From the NCBI RefSeq assembly GCF_000208745.1, contig NC_030854.1, forward strand, positions 6,353,433-6,417,432: a stretch of DNA of 64,000 nucleotides, given 5' to 3'. Of the stretch, positions 49,881 through 61,905 are shown one piece after another (within the stretch, counting starts at the first letter, position 1; the number at the start of each line of letters is the position of its first letter). Source of the stretch: Theobroma cacao. Taxonomy: Eukaryota > Streptophyta > Magnoliopsida > Malvales > Malvaceae. Below the pieces are notes generated by a model. It saw only the letters and a list, made by a program, of their open reading frames with translations. It did not search any database and was not told the origin of the DNA. The position numbers and the translations under genes were made by a program.

Positions 49881-50255
49881 GCAGAATGCTCTTAGTCTAC
49901 TAATCGATATTGGCGAAATTTAATTACTCATGAAATAAAAAGGAATTTCATTATAAGAACATAAACAGTTAAATCAAATGAAATAGAAAGGAGTTAAATC
50001 AAATCATTAATTGATTAATACAAGTGGTAATAAAATGTGAGAAATGTGGTAACAGTATAAGGACTTCACAAGTTTATTCAATGTTCAAAACTACGAACAA
50101 AATGAAATGAATACTCAAATAATCTATCTACAAAATTAATAAAATAAATAAAGACTCATCTACAAGAGAAAACTAACAAACACTAAAAAATATGAATGAA
50201 TGTAAGATACTGCCAAAGGAAATTGTGAGAAAGGTATTGCACATAGGTTACACAT

Positions 50256-51756
50256 TTAGTTAAGGGGACAAGCTGTCTTCATCCACAACACACCCTACAT
50301 TTTCAGACATTATCCTCCGTATTGGATAGTTGTTGCGTGTGTGACCGGGTTGTCTGCAACTTGAACATGCTTTGGGTCAGCGTTTTGTGGAGGCACCGAT
50401 TCACTTGGAGATGATGTCGGATTTATGGATGGAATTGTAAATGGGGATGGGCAATTCTGTCTGTTATGCCCATATGTCTTGCATTATGAACATTTTCGTG
50501 CTCGACTGCCTTCACCAGCCAATGGAATCTTTCTCCTCCTAGGTCTTCTCGCTTGGCCTTGCCTAGGTGGTGACAAAACGATAATTTATTTCACATGAGA
50601 GGGGATGTCCCACTCACTAGGATGCCCTACCGGTCGAATGGATCCCAAATAACCCTCCACCAAAATGGTTGTCTTGTAGTAGTCAGCATAGAATTCAATG
50701 GCTTCATGTTTGCATTTACTAAAAAATACAATAAACTCAATCTTCAAGTACAATGTAAATGTTATGTCAATTAGAGTTCAAATAATAAATAAAGATATTC
50801 TAACCTTATTGCTGCAATGGCGTGGCTGCATGGCAGTAAATCTGTTTGGAATTCACAACATGAACAGGTTTGCAAGTTCGTCCATCTTCCCGTCTTTAAC
50901 TTCGAACTCCATTCGATTGATAGGCTTAACTACAAAGCGATGTGCATCATTGAACCGTAGGCTTAAGTGCTTGGCAACCCAAGGGCTGAGAGGTGTGGTC
51001 ACCTTGACAGCCTCCTTGTACCAGTCATGGAACCAACGCTAAAACATGTCTCTGATGAACTTGATCAAAACAGTGATTGACATTTGTCTTGCATGCTTCA
51101 AACATGAGTTAACACATTCCGTAATGTTGGATGTCATCATTTGGTATCGCCTTGCTGGTGAACATGCACATGCCCATCTCTCAAGCCCTATTCTCATAAG
51201 GTCAGCGTGGGCTCCCGGGTGAATCTGTTGTAGCTGGTTCATATGTCTGTTGAAATCGGTCACCTTATAGCAATCTCGAGCAAGGGTGAAAAGCATACAA
51301 ACCTTGTCGCGCTTGAACTTGTTTTTAAAGTTTTTTTTCAAGTGGTAACTGCATAAACTATGGTGCACTTCTAGGTATGCATTTTGGATTGCTTTCTTAA
51401 TGTCAAGATGCTGATCAGAAATGAACATAGTGTTTTCAAGACAACCAACCGCATCACGTAGCTTGCTAAGAAACTATGTCCACGAGTCTTCGTCCTCAAC
51501 ATGGCCGATGCCAAACGCAACTAGATATACGCACTAGTTTGCATCTTTGCATACAGTGACAAACAGAACACCCTTGAACCTGCCTTTGAGATGTGTCACG
51601 TCAATTGCAACCATAAGACGCATTACATCCCTAAACCCCCGAATACAAGCCCTGTATGACCAGAAACAATACTTGAATCTTTATGCCTCATCAATAGCCA
51701 CTGTAGTCACTATCCCAGGATTTTCTTGTTCCAACATATAAAAATACAAAGGTAGT
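50256..51756 (-). pseudogene. MURA-type transposase, C-terminal part
   Basis: MULE-domain transposase (DDE/RNase H fold). The minus strand, from the solo LTR junction, reads a MULE domain with MFISDQHLDIKKAI, HHSLCSYHLKKNFKNKF, FNRHMNQLQQI, ERWACACSP and MMTSNITECVNSCLKHAR. It continues through TTPLSPWV to a SWIM zinc finger (TCSCCEFQTDLLPCSHAIAA at about 50870-50805). Ahead of the final stop at 50256 come two knuckle-like motifs: CKTYGHNRQNCPSP, and CSSCRQPGHTRNNY, whose last Cys is replaced by Tyr. Several in-frame stops occur. It is the continuation of 54640-56051. Confidence 0.8.
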
Positions 51757-54634
51757 TGTAATACCCCGTACTTTGATATGGTGACTAATAAAGCTTATTG
51801 GATGCCAATTGAGGTTAATTATAATATTTAGAAATGATGAAAGATGAAAGAAATAGTTTGGGATAAAATATTTCGCACAAAAGAAAATAATAATAAAATA
51901 ATGATATTTTTTATCGAAGAAGAATTTGTGAGATAAAAAGTGATTCAGAAGTCAATTGAGGCATAGTAAGGTATTTTAGGTACTAAGGGAACAAGAGGAG
52001 ATAAGAGAAAATTTTTAGAATAAAATAATATTAAAATATTAATATTTTATTCAGTGTCAAAAATTTTCTATGAAGAAGGAGTATATTGTCAATCTAAGTG
52101 GGGGAGAAGAAAAATGAGAGAATTTTGGAGAAAAATGACGTTAATGGGGCTGCGTGTCTTTATTAAGTAAAGATAGCGCGGGTAAATAAATATTTTAAAT
52201 ATTATGGAGACACCGCGTTGGAGTACAAACTTCATACTTTGTTTGTACATGTGTAGAAGAAGGTAATAGAAGGAAATTGGAGTTAAATGAGCGTTTGGAG
52301 GACTAAATTAAAATGAAAGGAAACAAAAAAGACAAAATGGTAATTTTATGTGAAGTTTGGTCAAAGCTTCCAAAGGAAGCTTTGACCCTGATTTTTTTAG
52401 GCCAAGACCTATCTTATCCTTTCCCCCACCTAATTTTTCTTCTTCTTCATCCATGCTCCACACCATTCTTGAAGCTTCCATGCCATTTTCTCTTTATCCA
52501 CCATGAAATCAAGTTTTCTTCACTTTCCTTACCATGTTTTCTTTTCCTTTCTTCTCCAAACTTCTTGAGCACTAAATTTATAACCTTTAACCCCAATTTT
52601 CAGCACATCTAAACCCTAGGAGGAGAAGAAAGAAAAAGAGAGAAAGGAAGAAAAAGCTTGGTTTTGGTGATTCAAGCAAGGAACGGTAAGAATTCTTGTT
52701 TTTTGCTTGAGTAGTCTTTGAAAATGAGTTAGTGACTTAGAGAAATATCTTGTAGCAGCAAAGATTGGCTTGATTGGAGAAAAATTGATAACATGTAAGC
52801 CAATAAACCCATGGGTACATGAAGGACTCAAAGTGGAAAAGGAAAACGGTAAGCTTAACACTATGTTTTAAAGCCTACGGTTAGTTGAATATTGTGAGGA
52901 ATTACGGTTGTTGAAAGGATCTATTTGCCTAAGCTAGTTTAAAATTATTAAGATTGTATGGCATGTTGTTTGAAAGAAGTAAAAAAGGAATATTGTGGAT
53001 GGAGGATTGAGAAACAAAGTATTGAAAGTTAGATAGATAACGATGCATGTAAACTAGGAAATAATTGAGTGAAAGTGAGAATGATTATTGCTACCATATA
53101 TGTGGATTATGTGTGAAACTATAAGATGGATTTGGGCGAAAATTATTTAGAAAGGTTGAAGTAGGCACGTGACATCATAAATAAGTTGCTAGTGATATAA
53201 TCTAAAAAATTACATAAGCAATGGATATAAGTAATTTTAGTAAAAATGTATTAAGAGTTAATTGAAGATGGTTTCATGATAGGATGAAAAATATAAATTT
53301 GAGTAAGGATTAATTGATTTAAGTGCTACTTGTATACGTATGTAATTAAATATATTGAGTTTGTATTATTGCTAGGAAGTGCAAAGTTAAGGTTAGAGTA
53401 CTGTGGTGGCGTGCCAGAGTAAATAACGATCGACCGACCAGTGAAAATAGTTAGAGACACCTCTGAACAAATAGCGATTTAATATCTCGTTGTTGCCAGG
53501 TGAGTGAACTTGCATTTCAAAATGTTTTGGGGAAATGTTTACGTGTTTTAATGAATCATTTGAGAATTTTATTTGTTTTTGCTTTAAAATTGCTTAGGAA
53601 CTAGTCCTTGATAAAATGTTTTGATGTTGTGAAATGTGAAATGTGTAAAAGGATGAATCCATATGTTTTTGTATAATGTTGATATACATATATATACTAT
53701 GTCATAAATGGTACCATTGTGTGACAAATGTAACCGTGCATGAGCTGGGTGAGATGTGGTGTCCGGCTATGTGTACAATGTGGTGGGATGCACATGAGCT
53801 GGGTGAGATGTGGTGTCTGGCTATGTGCACGATGTGGTGGGATGATGTCCGACTATGTGCACGATGTGGTGGGATGCACATGAGTTGGGTGAGGTGTGGT
53901 GTCTGACTATGTGCACGATGTGGTGGGATGCACATGAGCTGGGTGAGATGTGGTGTCCGGCTATGTGCAAGATGTGGTGGGATGCACATGAGCTGGGCGA
54001 GATAAAATGTTTTTTGGAAATTTCCTTTCTTTTCGATTTCATATGAATATGGTTCCTTCATCGTGAAATGATTTAATAACCAAGGGTTTAATGGAGGGAT
54101 TTTAATAAGAGCTTGAACTAAGTTGCATTGTTTTCAAAAATGTGCATCATGATTTCTAAACCTTCCTTAACGTTGCTTGTTCCCTTCCTATGTTCACTCA
54201 CTGAGTTTGTACTCACGTTTTTAAAATTCATGTTTTAGGTTTTTTGAGTTAAAGGTGATTGGATCCTAGGACGAGGTGCTCCTCCCTATACATTACTCGA
54301 TAGGTTTAACGTGACACTCAGTGTTATCAATCGTACATAGAGTCACTCCGCTGACGGTCAAGGTCTAATTATGTGTATATGATTATTTAATGTGAAACAT
54401 TAAGAATCATTTGTTAATCTATTTATGAATATATTGGTGGATGATGCCATTATGAATGTATGATTGGGTTTTATGAATCGTTTTCAAAGAAACGGTATTT
54501 AAACATTTCGAGCTTTGGATTTTAAAGGAAGAGGGATTAATGTATAAGATTAATTAAGTAGGCTTGCTTGGGCTTAGTGGGATGAGCCCATTGGGCCCTT
54601 GCACCAGTCATGGCCCGAAAATTGGGCTGTGACA
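51757..54634 (+). mobile_element. Solo LTR (Ty3/gypsy-type) inside the transposase
   Basis: Starts TGTAATACCCCGTACTTTG and ends GGGCTGTGACA (TG..CA), and is flanked by the exact 5-bp duplication GTAGT (51752-51756 and 54635-54639). It carries no primer site, polypurine tract or coding domains and no second LTR, so it is a solo LTR left by LTR-LTR recombination. The length of 2878 bp and the TGTRAYACCCC start suggest a Tekay/Del-like chromovirus, an inference from memory. The orientation is arbitrary. A 54-bp tandem array lies inside (53735-54003). Confidence 0.8.
53735..54003 (+). repeat. 54-bp tandem repeat in the solo LTR
   Basis: About five units of CATGAGCTGGGTGAGATGTG + GTGTCCGGCTATGTGCACGA + TGTGGTGGGATGCA; one unit is shortened. 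Because 54 is a multiple of three, the repeats stay open in several frames and mimic coding sequence on both strands. Confidence 0.9.
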
Positions 54635-54639
54635 GTAGT

Positions 54640-56051
54640 AGTTGAAATGACTCCTCTAGTGGACGAAAAACAAGCCTCTCTGCATACTTTTTCGCTTGCC
54701 AAGCCTTACCATACAAGCATTCTAATCCCTACTGAACCCTCATCTCACACATTATGTCCTTAGGTCTTAATACGACTCCATTAGCCCGAAGCTTGTGTGA
54801 CATAAGTTCACCAATTATCTTCGCACTCGTAGTTGGAAATCGCCCTTACAAACCATCAATAGTATAGGTGTGTACTTTCTGGAATGTCCGCACTTGCCAA
54901 TATTCTCCTTTGTCAGGTAACTTCATTCCACGGACACTGAACTTGCATGCCTTGTCCTTGCAACTAACCTCATAACGACCTTGACATGACCTTTTAACTC
55001 TTATCGCAAACTTCTCCTTTATAACCAACATGTTCAGAGCTCGTTTCAACTTGGCCTTCGACGAAAACATCCTTCCTTTGTATAAGCGATCATCTACACA
55101 TGTCGACTCCTCAGTGGTAATTGTTTGGAAGGAGAACCTTTCTGCACCTGCAATTTACCACGTACGAGATGTCCCTGTATTTTCCCTTTCCTGATAACTG
55201 TCATCGACCAATGTATCAAGGGAACGAATCCCGTTCTCACCAGCAATGGGGTTATTGTATATGGGGTCATCACACTGAACATCTCCTACATCAACACCTT
55301 CAACAGGTTCCATTTCGCCTTCAACATTATTTGCAATTGAAATGTCACTGTCATAAAGTCGGTCATCGTCCGAACTGTCATCATGCCGTTCTTCAAGCCG
55401 ATTATCTGAATTGTCATTAAATCTATCTTCACCGGTAGTGAACAAATCCTCATTTCCCTCATCAAATGCAGTATTATCCTCCAGCGTCGCAGTGTCACCC
55501 TCTAACCTCACATTGTTGTCTTCAACTATCCTATTCTCATTTGACAATGGCATTACACACTCTACAGTTCCACCCGATCGTTGCATTTGTTGGATAAGAG
55601 CAAGTAATTGGTTTGATGCACATCTTAATCGAAATTGTGCAGCCAACTGTTTTGTGAATGTTGTTTATCTATCGGGCTGCACAAACTCCTGTGAATGATG
55701 TGGTAATTGTGAAGCATTGTAAATCTCATTTTGATTGAGCTGATTACCATGTTGTTCATTTGTTCTGCGTCCCTTAATGTTGACATACACAATCGGAACA
55801 TTCCTCTGTTCTAGCAGAATTAATGCAACATCCTCATCATCCTTGATAATTGGTCGTGTTAGCTCTCTAGGTGTACTGATAAATGCATGTAACTCAATCT
55901 CGTTAAATTCTGAGTTTACCCCAACAACATCTTCAACCAGCTTCATCAAGCCCGCAAACAACAAATCACTTCTAACCCCCCTCACTCTTTACTCACCACC
56001 CTTGTAAATGCCATCCACCCACTGACCACCATGTCTTACCACAAGTCGCAT
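54640..56051 (-). pseudogene. MURA-type transposase, N-terminal part
   Basis: Starts MRLVVRHGGQWVDGIYKGGE, followed by an in-frame stop, then VRGVRSDLLFAGLMKLVEDV (the PB1-like N-domain of plant MURA). An acidic linker follows (DDDRLYDSDISIANNVEGE). Next is the MuDR zinc-binding domain (MLVIKEKFAIRVKRS, YEVSCKDKACKFSVRG, WQVRTFQKVHTYTIDGL) with a stop after it, and FPTTSAKIIGELMSHKLRAN leading to the LTR insertion. Together with 50256-51756 this is one transposase gene split by the solo LTR. Confidence 0.75.
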
Positions 56052-56145
56052 AATTGGTACCCCACTAAAATTTTGAAAAAAAAAAAAATTTGTCAATCAT
56101 TTTACACAATACATGCTGTGTTCAAAAATTTATCAGTCATATTAT

Positions 56146-56350
56146 TACATGCCATGCATATAACTTAAAATGTAGTAACACGCCATGCATATAACGTAAA
56201 ATGTGGTAACACGCCATGCATATAACGGAAAATGTGGTAACACGCCATGCATATAACGTAAAATATTGTAACACGCCATGCATATAATGTTAAATATTGT
56301 AACACGCCATGCATATAACGTAAAATGTTGTAACACGCCATGCATATAAC
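56146..56350 (-). repeat. 31-bp array 4, opposite orientation
   Basis: About seven units of the 31-bp repeat (minus strand: TATGCATGGCGTGTTACAAC + ATTTTACGTTA). They lie just upstream of the transposase start, in mirror position to the arrays at the left side of the element. Confidence 0.85.
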
Positions 56351-56870
56351 CAATGTCATGACACGCTAAAATAACAGTAACATATGTTATAGATGCATGG
56401 TGTGTAACAACTTTGGGTAATGTTTCTAATCCATGTTTTAATTTACACCAAATGTTTCAGAAATTTAAGTGTGTTGCAGCAATAAACCCAATAACAAGTA
56501 CCTTGATGTCATCTCTGCTATAGGGTTTGTTAATTTACGACAATATGGCCAAATGTCGAGAGATAGACCACAGCTTGATGGCGATGGTGCTCAATAGAGA
56601 GTTGATAAAGCTTGTACAGTTCAGAGATCTGAGAGAACTGATGACGATGGTGCTCAACAGAGACTTGGTAGAGTTGAGAGAGAAAGATGACTGAGCTCAA
56701 ACAGCTGAGCATTTTTTTTTTCTCTCTGGCGAGAGGGAGATAGCTCAAACGGCTGACCATTTATTTGAAACGATGTTTTTAAGGGCATTTTGGTCTACTC
56801 ATGCTTCTTTTTGGCTAGAAACAAATAACTTTATATTGATGGTTATTTCTGAAATCATCTTATCACAAGG

Positions 56871-58380
56871 TTCTTTTCTCACAATTTCCTCTTATGATTT
56901 CTATTAATTTGATGATGTGATAATATTAATTTTTTTATTTTTTATTAATTTTAAAAATTATTATTATATTATTTTATTAAATTTTTATTAATTTAAATAA
57001 AAAAAAAGAGAGCTCTAATCGGGCTCCTCCAAGGGAGCACTGAAGAGCTCTATTAGGGCTCTCAAGAGAAGCACCGAAGCTCCCTTGGGGAGTCTAATTG
57101 GAGCTTTGATGCTTTCAGGAAGCACCGATCTGGTCTTTCCATGGATGGTCGACTAATGTAAAGATGCTGTCGATCGACTTGAGAAAAAGAAAACATTAGA
57201 AAAAAGAAAAAAAAGACATTTTAGATATTTCATATCAAATATTAATATTGTTTAGAATTTTGAGATGAGATGTCTATTTTGAAAACTAATAAATTTTCAT
57301 ATAATTTCGATTAAAACTTAAAGAGTGAAGGTATTTTATATATTTTTTCGATAGATACTTTAATTTTCGCATTAAATTGATTGAATTACACAAATTTTCC
57401 ATGCAACGGTGTCGCCTAAAAGTATAAAATTATTAAATGGTAGTCGATTTATACCCTGTGCTTTTTATGGATGATACAATTTTTGGTGTAACATTATAGT
57501 GGGGTGATATCATTTCCCTTGTTAAATCTGTTTATTAAAAATAAAATTTTTAAATTTTTATTTAAATTTGTCTGTTTAACTTAGTAAATGAATTTAATTT
57601 GAACTCATTTACAATGTGTTGGACAAACATTTGATTCATTTACATGCTAATATCTCTTTTCACCGTTTATAAAACTTGAAAAGTAAAATCCTCTTCTATC
57701 TTCTAATTTTCTGGCGTAAGCGCATTAGGAAAAACAAACTTCCCTCTGGTACAGAGTTTCATCGGGCTTATATTGAAAAATAAACTAGTATTAAGTTTGG
57801 ACAACTTTGTTTATGAAACTAAACCAACATCATACAAATTTTAAGTGGAAGAGCATCTTAGCCTCCCACCCCATTATTGAGAACATTTCAGATTCTCCAT
57901 TACTATTTGTAACAATACTTTTTATATTATATGTAATAGTTGATAATTAATATGATAAATTCTAATACATTCGAAGAAAATATTATTATTTAGTAAAATT
58001 ACTTTAAATAATATCCAAATATACTTGTTAGCAAAATTCAAAAATAATATAAAAAACTCTAATAAAAAATATTTGGCTTTACATTCATGTATCTTAATAT
58101 GTTAGCTTAGGATCGAATCCAAAGCCAAGGTGGCCTTACAACTTACAAAGGAAATATGCCCACATCGCTGAAGCCAATCAAAAAATAGTTGCATTTCAGA
58201 GTCCTTTTTACTGTTAAAGGATAGGCTGTTCAATCTTTTTCCATTTTTTAACTAGTAGTTATCCACAATAAAAGGACAATGAACGAGGCTGACGCGGCGC
58301 AAAGTGATTGGAGAGAAGAAGTGGACCACCAAGGATCCAATCGTAGACGAAGACGCCTTTTCACCGAGGTTCCCAGATAA
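56871..58380. other. AT-rich intergenic region
   Basis: No gene seen over 1.5 kb. At 57010-57120 a short cluster repeats GAGCTCTAAT/GGGCTC, with an inverted pair CTCCAAGGGAGC / GCTCCCTTGGGGAG. The remainder is AT-rich. The last few hundred bases are the promoter region of the S40 gene. Confidence 0.5.
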
Positions 58381-58403
58381 GGCCTTGATCGGACTTATTT
58401 AGC

Positions 58404-58409
58404 CACGTG
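58404..58409. promoter_or_regulatory. G-box (CACGTG) upstream of the S40 gene
   Basis: CCACGTGG palindrome about 145 bp before the ATG. The G-box/ABRE core is bound by bZIP and bHLH factors; S40 genes are induced by senescence, dark and ABA in known cases. The motif is seen; the function is inferred. Confidence 0.5.
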
Positions 58410-58554
58410 GGTTCCCAAAAAAAAATTCCGTCGGCCTCGTCACCATTGGAAAACGATCCAATGGGCCCCACTCCCACTTAACCCCAACCCAAAGCCCAAG
58501 TCCAACACACTTCTCTCCTTTTTCCTCCTCCTCATTCCTCGCCATATTTCTCAC

Positions 58555-59163
58555 ATGTTCGCTGATCCTACAATGGATCGCTTCCTCGGTGTTACCTCCG
58601 CATCCTCCGCCACCGCCAACGACGGAGACGAACTCACCGAAGATGATATTTTCTGGACCACCACCGATTTCACAGAACAAATCCACCACCAGCCGCCTTC
58701 CACCACCACAACCAATTCCCATAATCGCTGCCCGTCCTTTTCGCACAGTTCCGGAATCCTTGCCGCATTGCCGGAAACGAATCACTGCCAAATCCTCTAT
58801 CGGAAACCGACGATTCCTTCTTCTTCACCAACCGTCAAGGTGGGACCAACGATTCCTCGACCAACGCCGCAGGAAAGAGAGTATTCTAGGAAGTTCCAGC
58901 AGCAACAGTCGGCACCGGTGAACGTGCCGCTTCTGTCGATGGCAGTGGCAAGGGAAAGGAATAAGAAGTTTCTGGAAGTTGATTACTACGATGAGGATGG
59001 AGAGCAGGAGATGCTGCCGCCTCATGAAATCGTCGCGAGAGGTTCTGGAGTGTCGCCGAAGACAACTTTTTCGGTGCTTGAAGGAGTAGGGAGGACTTTG
59101 AAAGGCAGAGATCTTAGGCAGGTCAGAAATGCTATTTGGCGTAAAACTGGGTTTCTTGATTGA
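58555..59163 (+). CDS. S40 / DUF584 senescence-regulator protein
   Basis: Single-exon gene, 202 aa, as usual for the plant S40 (DUF584) family of nuclear proteins linked to leaf senescence and stress; the biochemical role is unknown. N-terminal block DELTEDDIFW (about 23-32) is the acidic motif seen in many members. The middle is Ser/Thr/Pro-rich and low in complexity. The diagnostic C-terminus runs LPPHEIVAR, then FSVLEGVGRTLKGRDLRQVR and NAIWRKTGFLD, ending at the stop. A second Met at residue 7 (58573) is an equally plausible start. It is GC-richer than its surroundings. A long Gly-rich open frame on the opposite strand is a shadow. It stands alone between a MULE and a MITE. Intact. Confidence 0.93.
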   Translation: MFADPTMDRFLGVTSASSATANDGDELTEDDIFWTTTDFTEQIHHQPPSTTTTNSHNRCPSFSHSSGILAALPETNHCQILYRKPTIPSSSPTVKVGPTIPRPTPQEREYSRKFQQQQSAPVNVPLLSMAVARERNKKFLEVDYYDEDGEQEMLPPHEIVARGSGVSPKTTFSVLEGVGRTLKGRDLRQVRNAIWRKTGFLD

Positions 59164-61365
59164 TTTTTCTATTTTTATTGAGTTTGGTAAATGGGTATAT
59201 TTAATATTTTCCTGAGGAATTTCTTGTTTTAAGTTCAGGCGAAGTTGGACAGTGAAGTGGAAGATTGACTTAATTTTGTAGATTTTTGTACAATGAAATA
59301 CTTAATCATGGAATTTTCTACTGTAGAATTCATGACATACGCTTACATCTTCCTAATTGTTGTTTTAGGTTCTGGCTTTGTTTTTTTAGGGGTGTTACGT
59401 GTTCACCTTTTTTTTTTTTTGTTTTGTTTCTTTTTCAGATTATGCGAATGTGTTGTCTAAAACTTTTGCTAAGGTTTTCATGAAAAAGTAAAAGTGAAAT
59501 AATTATTACAAAGCCTATATGAGATAAAAATTAATAAGCATAATTCTTTAAAAAATCTTTTAAATTATTTAAAAAATGTTTATTCTTTTATTGTATTTAA
59601 TTAAATTTTTGTACTTTTATTTTGAATTTAATAGATGTTTTTGACTAACTTATTAATTATCATTAATCAAAATATCACTTGTCATTTTATATTCATATAA
59701 TATTGATACGGTGTTGATGTGAAAGGTAAAAATACAACAACAAAGTCACGTTATATAAAATGATAAATGGTATTTTAATTAACAATGATTAATCTATTAT
59801 TAGTTATTAAGATTTATATGATTTAAAATAAAAATATAAAAATTTAATTAAATATAATAAAAAATAAAAATTTAAATAAATTTAAAATATTTTAAAATAT
59901 TTTCAAAAAAATTAATAGTTCGTACACTTCACAATGATTAAGGAGCAATAGTGAATAAGGGGCACAAATTTTTACTAGCATAAGTTTCTATTAATAATCA
60001 TGGAGCAAAGCTTCTCATTAGGATATATTTTAATCAATGGGTTGAATTATTATAAGCTTGTTAATTATCCTATCAAATCCATGTTTGATGTAACGTTACA
60101 ATAACATGATTAATAGCAATTATTTTAGTTTTAAACATTTAATACTACATTAAAGACTATTTGTCTGGTGAAAATTGATATTCAAAATCTCTTTCTAATA
60201 TTTTAAAAATTAAATTGAGTGGTACAAAAGAAGTTTATTATTTATTTTATCTGTTGGTAAGTGTTTTTATGTTTTTTTATATATACAGCAACATAGAAAA
60301 CTTTGAAAACTATAGTTGAGAATAGATTATTATTGAATAAAATAAGGTAACTACATATTGATGGTAGGTCAGTCTTGCGTCATCATCTTTTGTTGTTTCC
60401 TATACAAAAGGTTCTCAATATGATCTTCAGTAATACTTAACTAGTGTGAAGACATGGTACTTACAAGTTTTCTGATTCATCGAGGCTTGATATAGGCCTC
60501 AACTGTACTTTTAAAAAAAATGGTGAAAGAAGGAATTCCAAACTTATTAATAAAGTCTAAATTGGATTCCCAATCCAATTTGAGATCATAAAAAAAAAAA
60601 ATTTAAAGATAAAATTCGAATTTAAAATGATTCAAATACAAAACACAATTCCAATTTAAAACAATTTGAATTCAAAATAATTTAACAAAAATTATATTAA
60701 ATGACTGCTTTTTATATAAAATGTAAGATAAACTTCATAAGATCACTTGTGATATGCTATTATTTTACATAACGCTTTAAAGTTCTTGTTTTAAATAAAA
60801 TCTTGTATGCTATGGAGGTAAGTCCATAGCATGTTAACAATGAAATTTGGTTTTTTTTGAATTGTTTTTTCTTTTTGTTTCATCAAAATCTAGGTGTTGA
60901 GTAATTACAAATTTAAAAGGTCTTCATTTTTGGGTTTATAGTATGTTAAATTTGGCGTTTCATCAAAATTCAGATGTTGAGTAATTACAAAATTAAAAAG
61001 TCTTAATTTTTGGGTTTATGGTATGCTAATTATGGTCTACTGTGTGGTGTCCTAGAAAAGTCCTTTAGGTTGGTGCGATCCCATGTTTGTCAATTGGTTA
61101 ATTGGTGTTCTAGAAATGCATTGACATGATGTGGATATGTTTGAAGTTATTATAGTGCTTAGGTTTTTGTTTTAATCGTGTAATTGTTAGGTATTTCTCC
61201 AAATTAGTGAAGATTTGGTGATGCTTAAACTAAAGACTTGTTTTCACCTGAACTCGTTTCTTAGCCTTTATAGTAGTTTTTTCTAACGTGGATAGTGTTG
61301 CATCCTTATCTTATAATCAATGATTGTTGCCTAGCGCTTGTTGAGTTTAATAAAAAAAGTGTTTT
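59164..61365. other. AT-rich intergenic region with repeats
   Basis: Contains the S40 3' UTR, the foldback MITE at 59545-59915, and an 80-bp tandem duplication (GTTTCATCAAAAT.. at 60877 and 60957, through TTTTTGGGTTTAT). No open frame or domain was recognised in the remaining 1.4 kb. Confidence 0.5.
59545..59915. repeat. Foldback MITE, second copy
   Basis: Same landmarks and fold as 4385-4815: the left arm has TTTAATTAAATTTTTGTACT and the right arm TAATTAAATATAATAAAAAA, with TCATTAATCAAAATAT and TAACAATGATTAA near the centre. Confidence 0.5.
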
Positions 61366-61905
61366 TTGTTATAGAATATGGATATATCACACAACATTAG
61401 ACCAATTAAAACTAGAGTAAATTTAATAAATGATAAATGTATTATCCACATTATAGGTATTTCAAGATTCATCTAAATGTGGATATCATCTAAGTGATAA
61501 TGTGAGATTTATCAAGAAGATAATGTAATTTAGAGATGTATATTAGTAGAAGATTGTGATAGCCATAGATCTATAAGGGGCTTCAACTAACCCTCATTTG
61601 TATCATAGTTATTTCTCATTCCAAGCATTGCTTTAGTAATATATAGAGCATTTTCTCAAAATCTCTCTTTTCTTCTTGTTTTTATTATTTCTTTTACAAC
61701 ACGTTAATAGTGTGATCACTAAAAGAAGAGGTAATTTTCTTGGTTTTTCATCAACCAATTAGATTTTGATTTTGTATACCGTCCAATCGGTCTGAAGCTG
61801 ACAATGGACCTAGAGCATTTTTCTGGCCTTGAAGCGTCTGTGGGCCTTTGGGAACCTTCCTAGTTGTCGTAATTAATTTATAGGTCCATTTTTTCGTGTC
61901 TAGAA

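Larger units (their letters stand above)
41815..56870. mobile_element. Large degenerate Ulp1-carrying MULE (Kaonashi/CUMULE-like)
   Basis: The left edge (about 41815-41905) and right edge (about 56785-56870) are degenerate inverted repeats: both hold AAAATGCCCTTA, and further out share AAATAAC, TTAT and CTAGAAAC/CTAAAAAC blocks. Read inward, the left side has a DUF1985/Ulp1-protease gene on + and the right side a MURA transposase on -, which converge. This gene pair is known from Kaonashi and CUMULE elements. Nested inside are a 2878 bp solo LTR, a duplicated 5' segment, a palindrome with a foreign gene fragment, and repeat arrays based on GTGTCAC. All genes are broken. The exact ends and the 9-bp target duplication were not resolved. 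Two neighbouring MULEs instead of one are possible. Confidence 0.6.

Noticed and set aside
53676..54061. Open frames on both strands with repeated HELGEMWC or ISPSSCASHH
   Set aside because: Products of the 54-bp tandem repeat in a solo LTR; not a protein family.
58399..58791. 130-codon Gly-rich frame on the minus strand
   Set aside because: Antisense shadow of the S40 gene, with no family resemblance.
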